Shown here: positions 1-8,624 of the stretch, in pieces
Position numbering within the stretch: position 1 is the first letter of the stretch
Layout: the number at the start of each line of letters is the position of its first letter
DNA from: Burkholderiales bacterium
GTDB lineage: Bacteria; Pseudomonadota; Gammaproteobacteria; Burkholderiales; SG8-39
DNA length: 18,805 nucleotides
Direction of reading: 5' to 3'
Assembly: GCA_029266935.1 (NCBI GenBank)
Contig: JAQSVY010000014.1
Coordinates: 1-18,805 of the forward strand
Notes under the pieces: generated by a model
Database searches by the model: none
What the model saw: the letters and a program-made list of their open reading frames with translations, nothing else
What the model was told of the DNA's origin: nothing
Program-made: the position numbers and the translations under genes

Positions 1-245
1 ATGTTCAGGGCCATCACGAGCGCGGCAATGCGCGCGTAGAAGCCGATGATGACGAGCAGGGGTGCCGCCACCTCGCCGACGTACACGCCGTAGGCGAACT
101 CGCCGGGTAGCCCGATGCCCTGCAGCATTCCGGAGATGCCGCCCACACCTCCCAGAACCTTTGCCACCCCATGCAGCAGCAGCAGGATGGCCACGGTGAG
201 CCGCAATATCAGCTTGCCGAGGTCCTCCGTCATGAATGCCCTCAT
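1..245 (-). CDS. DoxX-family membrane protein, partial (C-terminus cut by window edge)
   Basis: The reverse strand from 245 down to 1 reads open for 81 codons and gives a hydrophobic protein beginning MRAFMTEDLGKLILRL. An early glycine-rich stretch (HGVAKVLGGVGG) and the GLPGEFAYG...VGEVAAPLLVIIGFYARIAAL pattern are typical of the DoxX/SURF4 family of small four-helix inner-membrane proteins. At least two membrane segments are visible and the rest lies outside the window. The ATG at 245 is preferred over the ATG at 233 because a good ribosome site (AGGAAG, 254-249) lies 3 bases upstream. The gene is transcribed away from the acyl-ligase fusion that starts at 322. DoxX proteins have been linked to redox or thiol stress, but the actual role here is unknown. 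Confidence 0.8.
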   Translation of the reverse strand, partial: MRAFMTEDLGKLILRLTVAILLLLHGVAKVLGGVGGISGMLQGIGLPGEFAYGVYVGEVAAPLLVIIGFYARIAALVMALN

Positions 246-300
246 GTTCTTCCTTTCCCTGTCTTCAGCCCGGCTCTGGTTCGAGAAGGCCAAGCGGTGG

Positions 301-314
301 CGAGTGTACACTCG
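301..314. promoter_or_regulatory. 14-bp perfect palindrome, possible operator
   Basis: CGAGTGTACACTCG reads the same on both strands. It lies in the roughly 75-base gap between the divergent doxX-like gene and the acyl-ligase fusion. It sits just upstream of, or overlaps, the candidate starts of the fusion gene (304, 322, 331). Dimeric repressors such as TetR-family fatty-acid regulators bind palindromes of this size. That assignment is inference, and no regulator gene is in the window. Confidence 0.35.
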
Positions 315-321
315 GCCCGCT

Positions 322-3123
322 GTGCAGACCGTGGCAACCCCCGCCGTCGATCCGAACCGGCTCCTGTCCGTCGTGTCCGAAGTGGCGCGCGAGGCGCGCC
401 CCAACGTCCACACCTACGTGTCGCTCGACAGCTCGCTCGAGCGCGACCTGGGCCTCGACAGCCTGGCGCGCGTGGAGCTGGTGCTGCGCCTGGAGCGCGA
501 GTTCGCCTCGAGCCTGCCCGAGCAGGCGCTCGCCTCGAGCGAGACGCCGCGCGACCTGCTGCGCTTCCTCCTCGCCGTCGCGGGCGCGGCGCCGCAGCAC
601 GCCGACCGCTCGGTGGCGAGCCTCGCCCAGGCCGAAGGGGTTCGCCCGCCCGAGCACGCGCAGACGCTCACCGAGGCGCTCGAGTACCACGTCGAGCGCC
701 AGCCCGGCCGGCTGACGGTGTTCCTCTACGAGGACCAGAAGGAGTCGCCGCTCACCTACCGCGAGCTGTGGGACGGTGCGATGGCGTACGCCGCGAAGCT
801 TGCCGACGCCGGCGTCGCGCCCGGCAAGACGGTGGCGATCATGCTGCCGACCTCGCGCGAGTACCTCTTCTGTTTTTACGGCACGCTGCTCGCCGGCGGC
901 ATCCCGGTGCCGCTCTACCCGCCGGCGCGCCTCGCCACCATCGAGGACCACATGAAACGCCACGTCGGCGTGCTGAAGAGCGCCGGCGCCTCGATCATGG
1001 TCACCATCCCCGAGGCGAAGGCGCTCGCGTGGCTGCTGCGCGCGCAGGTCGAGTCGCTGCGGGCGGTGCTGGTGCCCGCGGATTTTTCCGGCGTTTCTTC
1101 CGGATTCGTTCCGGTCAAGGCCTCGAGCGGCCAGATCGGCTTCCTGCAGTACACGTCGGGCAGCACCGGCAACCCCAAGGGCGTGGTGCTCACGCACGCG
1201 AACCTGCTCGCCAACGTGCGCGCGATGGGGCGGGCGGCGCGCGCCACGAGCGCCGACGTGTTCGTGAGCTGGCTGCCGCTCTACCACGACATGGGGCTCA
1301 TCGGCGGCTGCTTCGCCACCATGTTCCTCGGCTTCCCGGTGGTGCTGATGTCGCCGCTCGCGTTCCTGTCGCGCCCGAGCCATTGGCTGCACGCCATCCA
1401 CCGCCACCGCGGCACCATCTCCGGTGGCCCCAACTTCGCCTACGAGCTGTGCATGCGGCGCATTCCGGAGCACGAGCTCGGGGGGCTCGACCTGTCTTCG
1501 TGGCGCTTCGCGTTCAACGGCGCCGAGCCGGTCAGCCCGGAGACCATCGCGAATTTCGAAGAGAAGTTCGCCGCCTACGGCCTGCGTAAGAACGTGATGT
1601 CGCCCGTCTACGGCCTCGCCGAGTGCACGGTGGGCCTCGCATTCACGCCACCCGGGGAGCCCTGGCGCGTCGATCTCCTCGACCGCGAACGCTTCTCGCA
1701 CGATGCCGAGGCGGTGCCCGCGCGCGCCGATGACCCTGCGCCGCTCAAGGTGGTGGGCTGCGGCCGGGCGATCCCGGACCACGACCTGCGCGTGGTCGAC
1801 TCCGCCGGGCTCGAGCTGCCCGATCGCCACGAGGGCAGCCTGCAGTTCCGCGGGCCCTCGGCGACCTCGGGCTACTACCGCAATCCCGAGGCCACCAAGG
1901 GACTCTTCGACGGCGAGTGGCTCAACACCGGCGACCGCGCCTACCTCTCGGAAGGCATGCTCTACCTCACCGGGCGCGAGAAGGACATCATCATCCGCGG
2001 AGGGCGCAACGTCAGCCCCTACGAGCTCGAGGAGGCGGTGGGCGACGTCGCCGGCATCCGCCGCGGCTGCGTCGCCGTGTTCGGCGCGGTCGACCGCCCG
2101 AGCGGCACCGAGCGCGTAGTGGTGCTGGCCGAGACGCGCGAGGCCGACCCCTCCACCCACGAGGCACTGAAGAAGCGCATCAACGAGCTCGCCATCGGCC
2201 TGATCGGCGCGCCGGTGGACGACATCGTGCTCGCGCCGCCGCACACGGTACCGAAGACTTCGAGCGGCAAGATCCGCCGTGTCGCGGCGCGCGAGTACTA
2301 CGAGCGCGGCCCCTCGGCGGCGAAAGCGCAGGCGGTGTGGTGGCAGATCGCGCGCCTCGCACTCACCAGCGTGGCGCCGCAGCTGCGCCGCGGCCTGCGC
2401 GTCGCACGCGGCATCCTCTACGCGGGATGGGCTTGGCTCCTCTTCGCCCTCCTTTTCCTTTTGATACTCGTCATTTCCGCTGTTTCGCCGGGGCGCGCGG
2501 CGTGGAACTTCACTGGCGCCTGCGCGCGGTTTTTCTTCCGGGCGCTCGGCATCCCGGTGGCGGTGCGCGGGCTGGAGAACATTCCCGCCTCAGGTCCCTT
2601 CGTCATCGCCGCCAACCACACCAGCTACCTCGACGGCGCGCTGCTGATGGCGGCGCTCGGCTGGCGCAGCTACGCCTTCGTCGCCAAGCGCGAGCTCGCC
2701 GCGAACCCGCTCGCGCGCATCTTCCTCGAGGGCATCGGGGTCGAGTTCGTCGAGCGCTTCGATGTGGCGAAGAGCGCCGAGCACGCCGACGAGCTGGTGG
2801 ACGCGGCAAAGCGCGGCGTGTCGCTCATCGTCTTCCCGGAGGGCACGCTGTCGCGGCAGACCGGGCTCATGCCCTTTCGCACCGGCGCCTTCCAGGTCGC
2901 GGTGCAGTCGGGGATCGCCGTGGTGCCGGCGGCGCTGCGTGGCGTGCGCTCGGTGCTGCGCGACGGCCGCTGGTATCCGCGCCGCGCCCCGGTGGCGGTC
3001 ACCTTCGGCGCGCCGGTGGCGCCCGACGGCGAGGACTGGGCGGCGGCGGTGCGCCTGCGCGACCGCGTGCGCGCGGACATCCTGCGCCATTGCGGCGAGC
3101 CCGACCTGGCGGCCGGCCCCTAG
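322..3123 (+). CDS. ACP - acyl-AMP/acyl-CoA ligase - PlsC acyltransferase fusion protein
   Basis: This is a 933-residue multidomain lipid enzyme. Residues 1-85 form an acyl carrier protein domain with the phosphopantetheine site DLGLDSL (Ser47). Residues about 110-665 form an adenylate-forming ligase with TSGSTGNPKG (278-287), YHDMG (321-325), YGLAE (430-434), the GD of the ribose-binding aspartate (538) and the C-terminal catalytic lysine in TSSGK (650). The PLYPPARL region resembles fatty acyl-AMP ligases. A strongly hydrophobic helix (about 699-722) precedes a PlsC-type acyltransferase with NHTSYLD (765-771) and FPEGT (838-842). The expected role is to activate a free fatty acid, load it on the built-in ACP and transfer it to a lysophospholipid or similar acceptor at the membrane, like Aas but with reversed domain order. 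The frame is open upstream to 115, but that part is antisense to the doxX-like gene. The GTG at 322 is chosen because the ACP domain begins there. GTG at 304 or 331 is possible, and none has a clear ribosome site. Confidence 0.88.
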   Translation: MQTVATPAVDPNRLLSVVSEVAREARPNVHTYVSLDSSLERDLGLDSLARVELVLRLEREFASSLPEQALASSETPRDLLRFLLAVAGAAPQHADRSVASLAQAEGVRPPEHAQTLTEALEYHVERQPGRLTVFLYEDQKESPLTYRELWDGAMAYAAKLADAGVAPGKTVAIMLPTSREYLFCFYGTLLAGGIPVPLYPPARLATIEDHMKRHVGVLKSAGASIMVTIPEAKALAWLLRAQVESLRAVLVPADFSGVSSGFVPVKASSGQIGFLQYTSGSTGNPKGVVLTHANLLANVRAMGRAARATSADVFVSWLPLYHDMGLIGGCFATMFLGFPVVLMSPLAFLSRPSHWLHAIHRHRGTISGGPNFAYELCMRRIPEHELGGLDLSSWRFAFNGAEPVSPETIANFEEKFAAYGLRKNVMSPVYGLAECTVGLAFTPPGEPWRVDLLDRERFSHDAEAVPARADDPAPLKVVGCGRAIPDHDLRVVDSAGLELPDRHEGSLQFRGPSATSGYYRNPEATKGLFDGEWLNTGDRAYLSEGMLYLTGREKDIIIRGGRNVSPYELEEAVGDVAGIRRGCVAVFGAVDRPSGTERVVVLAETREADPSTHEALKKRINELAIGLIGAPVDDIVLAPPHTVPKTSSGKIRRVAAREYYERGPSAAKAQAVWWQIARLALTSVAPQLRRGLRVARGILYAGWAWLLFALLFLLILVISAVSPGRAAWNFTGACARFFFRALGIPVAVRGLENIPASGPFVIAANHTSYLDGALLMAALGWRSYAFVAKRELAANPLARIFLEGIGVEFVERFDVAKSAEHADELVDAAKRGVSLIVFPEGTLSRQTGLMPFRTGAFQVAVQSGIAVVPAALRGVRSVLRDGRWYPRRAPVAVTFGAPVAPDGEDWAAAVRLRDRVRADILRHCGEPDLAAGP

Positions 3124-3132
3124 GAGAAAACC

Positions 3133-3939
3133 ATGAAGTTCAAGCAAGTGGACGTATTCACCGAGCGACCGTTCCTCGGCAACCCGGTAGCGGTGGTGAT
3201 CGGCGCCGAAGGCCTCGACACCGCGACGATGCAGCGCATCGCCGGCTGGACCAACCTCTCCGAGACGACTTTCCTGCTGCAGAGCGACAAGGCCGATTAC
3301 CGCCTGCGCATCTTCACCCCGCGCGAAGAGCTGCCGTTCGCCGGGCACCCGACCATCGGCTCCGCCCATGCCGCCCTCGAGTCCGGCTTCGTGAAAAACA
3401 AACAAGAACTGACGCAGGAGTGCGACGCCGGCGTGCTCGAGCTCACCGTCGAGGACAACTGGATCTACGTTCGGGCGCCGCAGCCCAAGCTGACTCGCCT
3501 CGAGAAGCCGACGCCCTTCGGCAAGGCGCTGCGCGTCGACGTCGGCCCGGTGTGGATCGTCGCCGAGCTCGAGGACGCCGCGGCGCTCGCCGCGCTCGAG
3601 CCGGACATGGCCTCGATCGCCGAGTTGTCCCGCTCGCTAGAGGCCACTGGCGTAACCCTCTTCGCACGCGCGGATGACGGCCGCTCGGAGATCCAGGTGC
3701 GCTCGTTCGCGCCGTTGCACGGCGTTTCCGAAGACCCGGTCTGCGGCAGCGGCAACATCAGCGTCGGCGCCTACCTGCGCTTCACCGGCAAGCTCGATGA
3801 AGTGGGGAGCCCCTACGTGGCGCGCCAGGGCATGCAGCTCGGGCGAGACGGCCGCATCTCGGTGCGCGTCACCGAACGCGACATCTACATCGGCGGCCGC
3901 GCGGTAACCTGCGTCGACGGAACGCTGCGCACCGCCTAG
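3133..3939 (+). CDS. PhzF-family isomerase-like protein
   Basis: The 268-residue protein is full length for the PhzF (phenazine biosynthesis-like, diaminopimelate-epimerase fold) family. The first half has the NPVAVV motif, Glu44 in NLSETTF (the usual catalytic acid) and FAGHPTIG (69-76). The second half has EDPVCGSGN (200-208), the matching loop of the second lobe. True PhzF isomerises dihydro-hydroxyanthranilate, but no other phenazine genes are present. Most such homologues in other bacteria have unknown substrates, so only isomerase or epimerase-like activity in the cytoplasm is proposed. The AGGAG ribosome site overlaps the stop codon of the fusion gene (3121-3126), so the two genes are very probably cotranscribed. 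The 3' end is 21 bases from the convergent gene, and I see no obvious terminator hairpin between them. Confidence 0.9.
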   Translation: MKFKQVDVFTERPFLGNPVAVVIGAEGLDTATMQRIAGWTNLSETTFLLQSDKADYRLRIFTPREELPFAGHPTIGSAHAALESGFVKNKQELTQECDAGVLELTVEDNWIYVRAPQPKLTRLEKPTPFGKALRVDVGPVWIVAELEDAAALAALEPDMASIAELSRSLEATGVTLFARADDGRSEIQVRSFAPLHGVSEDPVCGSGNISVGAYLRFTGKLDEVGSPYVARQGMQLGRDGRISVRVTERDIYIGGRAVTCVDGTLRTA

Positions 3940-3960
3940 CTGCCTTGGGGATGAGTGGCC

Positions 3961-5949
3961 CTACTTCAGGATGCGCAGCAGGTTGTGGTGCGCGTCGGTG
4001 AAGGTCGGCAGGTCCTTGCGGTCCTCGATCGGCTCGGCTGCCATCTTCAGCTGCGGCCAGTCGAGCAGCCGCCGGTTGCGCGTGACGATCACCTGGTCGG
4101 TTGACGAGTACCAGTACTCCGGGCCGAACTCCGCCTCGGGCACATCGGAGACGTTCACCGCCTCGAAGCCGAGCTCGCCGGCGAGGCGCTTCACCACCGG
4201 CAGCAGGTCGACGAAGCGGTTGGTGGCCTGGAAGACGATCACGCCGTCGGGCTTGAGGTGCTTCACGTAGAGCGCCATCGCCTCGCGCGTCACGAGATGC
4301 ATCGGGATCGAGTCGCCGGAGAAGGCGTCGATGCCTAGCACGTCGTAGCCGCGCGGCGGCTCGCGCTCGAGCGACAGGCGCCCGTCGCCGAGCACGACCT
4401 CGGTCTTGGCGGCGGTGTCGGCGAGGAAAGTGAACTCGCGCCGCGCGATGTCGACCACGCGAGGGCTGATCTCGTAGAACACGAGGCGGTCGCCCGGCCG
4501 CATCCAGCTCCCCACCACGCCCGCGCCCAGGCCGATGATGCCCACCGCGAGCGGCTTCTTCGGCTCGAGCTCGCGCAGCGAGGCGAAGACCCGCCCGTAG
4601 CCCGAGCCCGGCCCGAAATAGTCGGCGGGGGTGTTGCGGAACGAGTCGCCGAGGAGCTGGCCGCCGTGCATGATTGCGCCGTGGTACATGACGCGGTAGG
4701 GGATCGGCTGCTCATGGTCCGCGGTGCGCACCACGCCGTAGAAGTCGCGCTCGATGGCGCGCACGCCGTCCATGTAGTCGTAGGCGCCGCGCAGCACGAA
4801 TCCCGTCGTGGCGACCATCACGGCGACGCCTGCCCAGATGGCTCTCTTCCGTAGACCCATCATCAACAGACCCGAAAGCGCGACTAGCGCGATGCCGAGC
4901 TCGAAGTAGCCGCGCAGCAGCAGCGGCGCGAAGATCGCCACCAGCACCGCGCCGGCGGCGCCGCCGAGCGAGATCATCAGGTAGAAGCGCGTGAGGTGCG
5001 CCGGGTCGGGCCGCAGCCGCGCGAGCTCGCCGTGGCAGAAGAGGCAGGCGACGAAGAGCCCGGCGAAGTACAGCGGCACGGCGAGTTCGAGGTCGAGCGA
5101 CGGGATCGCCCACGCCATCGCCGGCACCATCAGCCCGAGCGCCGCGATCGACGAGCGGCGCAGGTACCAGCGCGGATGGTCGAAGGCGAGGATGAAGGTG
5201 AGCAGGTACAGCGCGAGCGGCAGCAGCCACAGGAACGGCACGCTCGAGATGTTCTGCGTCACGTGATTGGTGACCGCGAGCAGCATCACCGAGCCCATGG
5301 CGGCGAGCGCGAGCCAGTGAAACTGGGTCTTCAAAGACAGTGGATGTGAGACTGCAGGTCCTTCCTGGCGCTCGAACCCGTTGACGGACAGCCACGCGGT
5401 CCCGGCGCAGAGAATCGCGAAAACGGCGAACAGGAAAGACCAGCCCCAGGCGAGCTGCTTCAGGTCGAACGTCGGCTCGAAGGCGATGGGGAAGCCGATC
5501 AGCGCGGTGAGCGAGGCGAGGTTAGACAGCGCGAACAGGCGATAGGGCACCGCGGCGCGCCAGCGGCGCCAGTACCAGGCCTGCAGCAGGGGCGTGGTGG
5601 TGGAGAGGAGGAAGTACGGCAGGCCGATGGTGGCCGCAAGCAGAAGCAGGATGCGCGCAACGGGCGCCTCGTCACCCTGCGGCTTCCAGCCGCTCGAGGC
5701 GAGGATCGGCAGGCAGGCGAGCGAGGCAGCGAGCAGCCCCGCATGCAGCATCGCCTGGCGGCGCGCGCCCAGGCGCATGGTCCAGTCTGCGTAGGCGTAG
5801 CCGGCGAGGAGCACGCTCTGGAAAAAGACGAGGCACGTAGTCCACACCGCCGCCGAGCCGCCGAACCACGGCAGGATCTGCTTGGCGATGATCGGCTGCA
5901 CCAGAAACAGCAGGAACGACGAAAGGAAGATCGTGGCCGCGTAAGGCAA
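3961..5949 (-). CDS. Membrane protein fused to a spermidine-synthase-like domain
   Basis: The 662-residue protein has an N-terminal half of about ten or more hydrophobic segments (roughly residues 1-385). It starts with a conserved block that includes VQPIIAKQILPWFGG. A soluble C-terminal methyltransferase-fold domain follows, with GIIGLGAGVVG (470-480), FYEISPRVVDIA and IDAFSGDSIP (540-549). This is the 'fused MFS/spermidine synthase' family of inner-membrane proteins. In true aminopropyltransferases the motifs are GGGDG and D-x-x-D-P. Here they are altered, so polyamine synthesis is uncertain. The first standard start in frame is TTG at 5949, with no ribosome site. The frame stays open upstream to a TGA near 6005, and an ATT at 5988 has a weak GAAAG in front of it, so the true N-terminus may be about 13 residues longer. 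It lies 65 bases downstream of sucD on the same strand. Confidence 0.85.
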   Translation of the reverse strand: MPYAATIFLSSFLLFLVQPIIAKQILPWFGGSAAVWTTCLVFFQSVLLAGYAYADWTMRLGARRQAMLHAGLLAASLACLPILASSGWKPQGDEAPVARILLLLAATIGLPYFLLSTTTPLLQAWYWRRWRAAVPYRLFALSNLASLTALIGFPIAFEPTFDLKQLAWGWSFLFAVFAILCAGTAWLSVNGFERQEGPAVSHPLSLKTQFHWLALAAMGSVMLLAVTNHVTQNISSVPFLWLLPLALYLLTFILAFDHPRWYLRRSSIAALGLMVPAMAWAIPSLDLELAVPLYFAGLFVACLFCHGELARLRPDPAHLTRFYLMISLGGAAGAVLVAIFAPLLLRGYFELGIALVALSGLLMMGLRKRAIWAGVAVMVATTGFVLRGAYDYMDGVRAIERDFYGVVRTADHEQPIPYRVMYHGAIMHGGQLLGDSFRNTPADYFGPGSGYGRVFASLRELEPKKPLAVGIIGLGAGVVGSWMRPGDRLVFYEISPRVVDIARREFTFLADTAAKTEVVLGDGRLSLEREPPRGYDVLGIDAFSGDSIPMHLVTREAMALYVKHLKPDGVIVFQATNRFVDLLPVVKRLAGELGFEAVNVSDVPEAEFGPEYWYSSTDQVIVTRNRRLLDWPQLKMAAEPIEDRKDLPTFTDAHHNLLRILK

Positions 5950-6014
5950 CGCGGCGACGAAGGGGCTGCGGGTTGCTAGGGTGTGAATGGTCTTTCGACT
6001 ACGTCAAAGCGAAC

Positions 6015-6711
6015 TCACAGCTTGAGGACGGATTTCAGCACCTTCCCCATTTCGGCCGGGTTGCGCGTCACCTTCATGCCGCAGGCTTCCATGACCGCGA
6101 GCTTCTCCTGCGCCGTGCCCTTGCCGCCGGAGATGATCGCCCCGGCGTGTCCCATGCGCTTGCCCGGGGGCGCGGTGATGCCGGCGATGAACCCGACCAC
6201 CGGCTTCTTCATGTGCTGCCTGACCCATTGCGCCGCCGTTTCCTCGTCGGTGCCGCCGATCCGACCGGGCCCCGTTTGTGGATGTGGCCCGGCATGATGC
6301 CGATCTTGATCTCGTCGGGCGTGATCACGCCGGGGCAGTTCGGCCCCACGAGCAGCGTGCGCTTGCCCTGCATGCGGTGCTTGGTGCGGATCATGTCGCG
6401 CACCGGGATGCCCTCCGTGATGCAGATCACGAGGTCGAGGTCGGCGTCGACCGCCTCGTCGATCGCCGCCGCCGCGAACGGCGGCGGCACGTAGATCACC
6501 GAGACGTTGGCGCCGGTCGCCTTCTTCGCGTCGGCCACCGTGCCGTAGATCGGGATACCCTCGAAGTCCTCGCCCGCCTTCTTCGGGTTCACGCCCGCGA
6601 CGAAGCAGGCGCGGCCGTTGGCGTAGGCGCGGCTCGTCTGCGTGTGGAACATGCCCGTCTTGCCGGTGATGCCCTGCGTCATCACCCGCGTGTCCGTGTC
6701 GATGAGGATGC

Positions 6712-6715
<4 letters not shown>
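6015..6715 (-). pseudogene. sucD: sucD, succinyl-CoA synthetase alpha subunit, with internal gap and frameshift as read
   Basis: The reading frame from ATG 6715 gives a clear SucD N-terminus: [18 protein letters not shown], the CoA-binding Rossmann region, [10 protein letters not shown] and [15 protein letters not shown]. At about 6261 it leaves the family and runs to a stop at 6209. From about 6260 another frame continues with [34 protein letters not shown] (the phosphohistidine site) and the normal C-terminus, ending at 6015. Compared with the 289-residue E. coli protein, about 60 residues are missing. They include the VSRSGTLTYEA block and the glutamate of GEIGG that contacts the active-site histidine. 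Because the missing length is not a multiple of three, no intact product is made. The start overlaps the sucC stop (ATGA), which implies coupled translation. Since sucCD normally form one TCA-cycle enzyme, an assembly or consensus error is a serious alternative to a real mutation. Confidence 0.88.
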
Positions 6716-7965
<1,250 letters not shown>

Positions 7966-7984
7966 TGTTGGATGTCTTTATCGG

Positions 7985-8002
7985 CCGGAAGGCGCCCTCC
8001 GG
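7985..8002. other. Near-perfect inverted repeat between DUF2889 gene and sucC
   Basis: CCGGAAGGCGCCCTCCGG is self-complementary apart from one mismatched pair. It has no clear loop and no following T-run, so it is not a convincing intrinsic terminator. It may be a weak hairpin after the DUF2889 gene or part of the sucC leader. Confidence 0.3.
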
Positions 8003-8005
8003 GCA

Positions 8006-8019
8006 TTGACGGCGGTCAA
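8006..8019. promoter_or_regulatory. FNR/FixK-like inverted repeat upstream of sucC
   Basis: TTGACGGCGGTCAA is a perfect 5-bp inverted repeat with a 4-base spacer. It fits the TTGA-N6-TCAA core recognised by Crp/FNR-family regulators (FNR, ANR, FixK). It lies in the gap between the DUF2889 stop and sucC, centred about 47 bases upstream of the sucC ATG. Its intergenic place in very GC-rich DNA makes chance less likely, but binding is inferred from the pattern alone. Confidence 0.4.
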
Positions 8020-8022
8020 GCG

Positions 8023-8577
8023 CTAGGCGCTCGCCTTCTCCTTCTTATGCCATTTCGGGTACCACTTCTTCACTGTGTCGCCGCTCGTCTCGAGCGCGAG
8101 GCACTGGTCGAGCTGGAAAGGCCGCGTGCCGTCGTCGCGTTCCTCCTTCGTTTCGCCGGCGAAACTCTGGATCGCGGCGGTCGGCATCCCCGCGAGCATT
8201 TCCGTGAGGTGCGTGCAGCCGCGCACCCCGCCCAGCAGTTCACGGACCTTTTTCCGGAAATCCTTGAGCAGGCTCAGGCCGATGAGCTTGCGATAGACCG
8301 GCGCGGCGTTTTCGCAGCCGCCGGGATAGGGCACAGCGTCGGTGCAGGCGATCGCATCGACGATGTTGAAGGCCCGGTCGATGGTGAGCCGCAGCCACAT
8401 GTCGTGGATCGGCTGGCCGGCGCGGCGCACGCCCGTCTTCAGGTGGTAGTCGTGGTTTTTGACGTCGGACAGGTGCGCCTCGATGTCCCAGCGGCCGTCG
8501 GCTCGCTTGTAGCCCTCGTAGCGCACTCGCCGGGTGTGCGTAAGCTCTCGTTCGACTTCAGGAATCGGCAGCGGCAT
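8023..8577 (-). CDS. DUF2889 domain protein
   Basis: The 184-residue soluble protein begins MPLPIPEVERELTHTR and contains RADGRWDIEAHLSDVK (about 25-40), the hallmark of DUF2889. The family's function is unknown. A C-terminal GCTHLTEML segment and a basic tail (KKWYPKWHKKEKASA) are also seen. There is no signal peptide or membrane segment. From memory, this gene is often found beside sucCD in betaproteobacteria, and here it is 57 bases upstream of sucC on the same strand. ATG 8577 is the natural start. On the coding strand a TAGAAT hexamer (8592-8587) sits 9 bases before it and could be a -10 element of a near-leaderless promoter, but no matching -35 is visible. Confidence 0.85.
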   Translation of the reverse strand: MPLPIPEVERELTHTRRVRYEGYKRADGRWDIEAHLSDVKNHDYHLKTGVRRAGQPIHDMWLRLTIDRAFNIVDAIACTDAVPYPGGCENAAPVYRKLIGLSLLKDFRKKVRELLGGVRGCTHLTEMLAGMPTAAIQSFAGETKEERDDGTRPFQLDQCLALETSGDTVKKWYPKWHKKEKASA

Positions 8578-8624
8578 AGGGCGCGGATTCTAGTACAGAT
8601 CGCGCCGCCGAGCGCCGCGTCGAG

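Noticed and set aside
115..321. Upstream extension of the acyl-ligase fusion frame to an ATG at 115
   Set aside because: The extra 69 residues are low in family signal and lie antisense to the doxX-like gene, which has its own good ribosome site. The ACP domain starts at about 322-331.
265..2244. Long minus-strand frame of 659 codons
   Set aside because: It is the opposite strand of the ligase fusion. The product is rich in Arg, His, Glu and Ala with no motif, as expected of a shadow in GC-rich DNA.
3133..3939. Phenazine biosynthesis locus
   Set aside because: Only a PhzF-family gene is present. The family is widespread and there are no other phz genes nearby.
3940..3960. Bidirectional terminator between convergent genes
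   Set aside because: The 21-base gap shows no inverted repeat or T-run.
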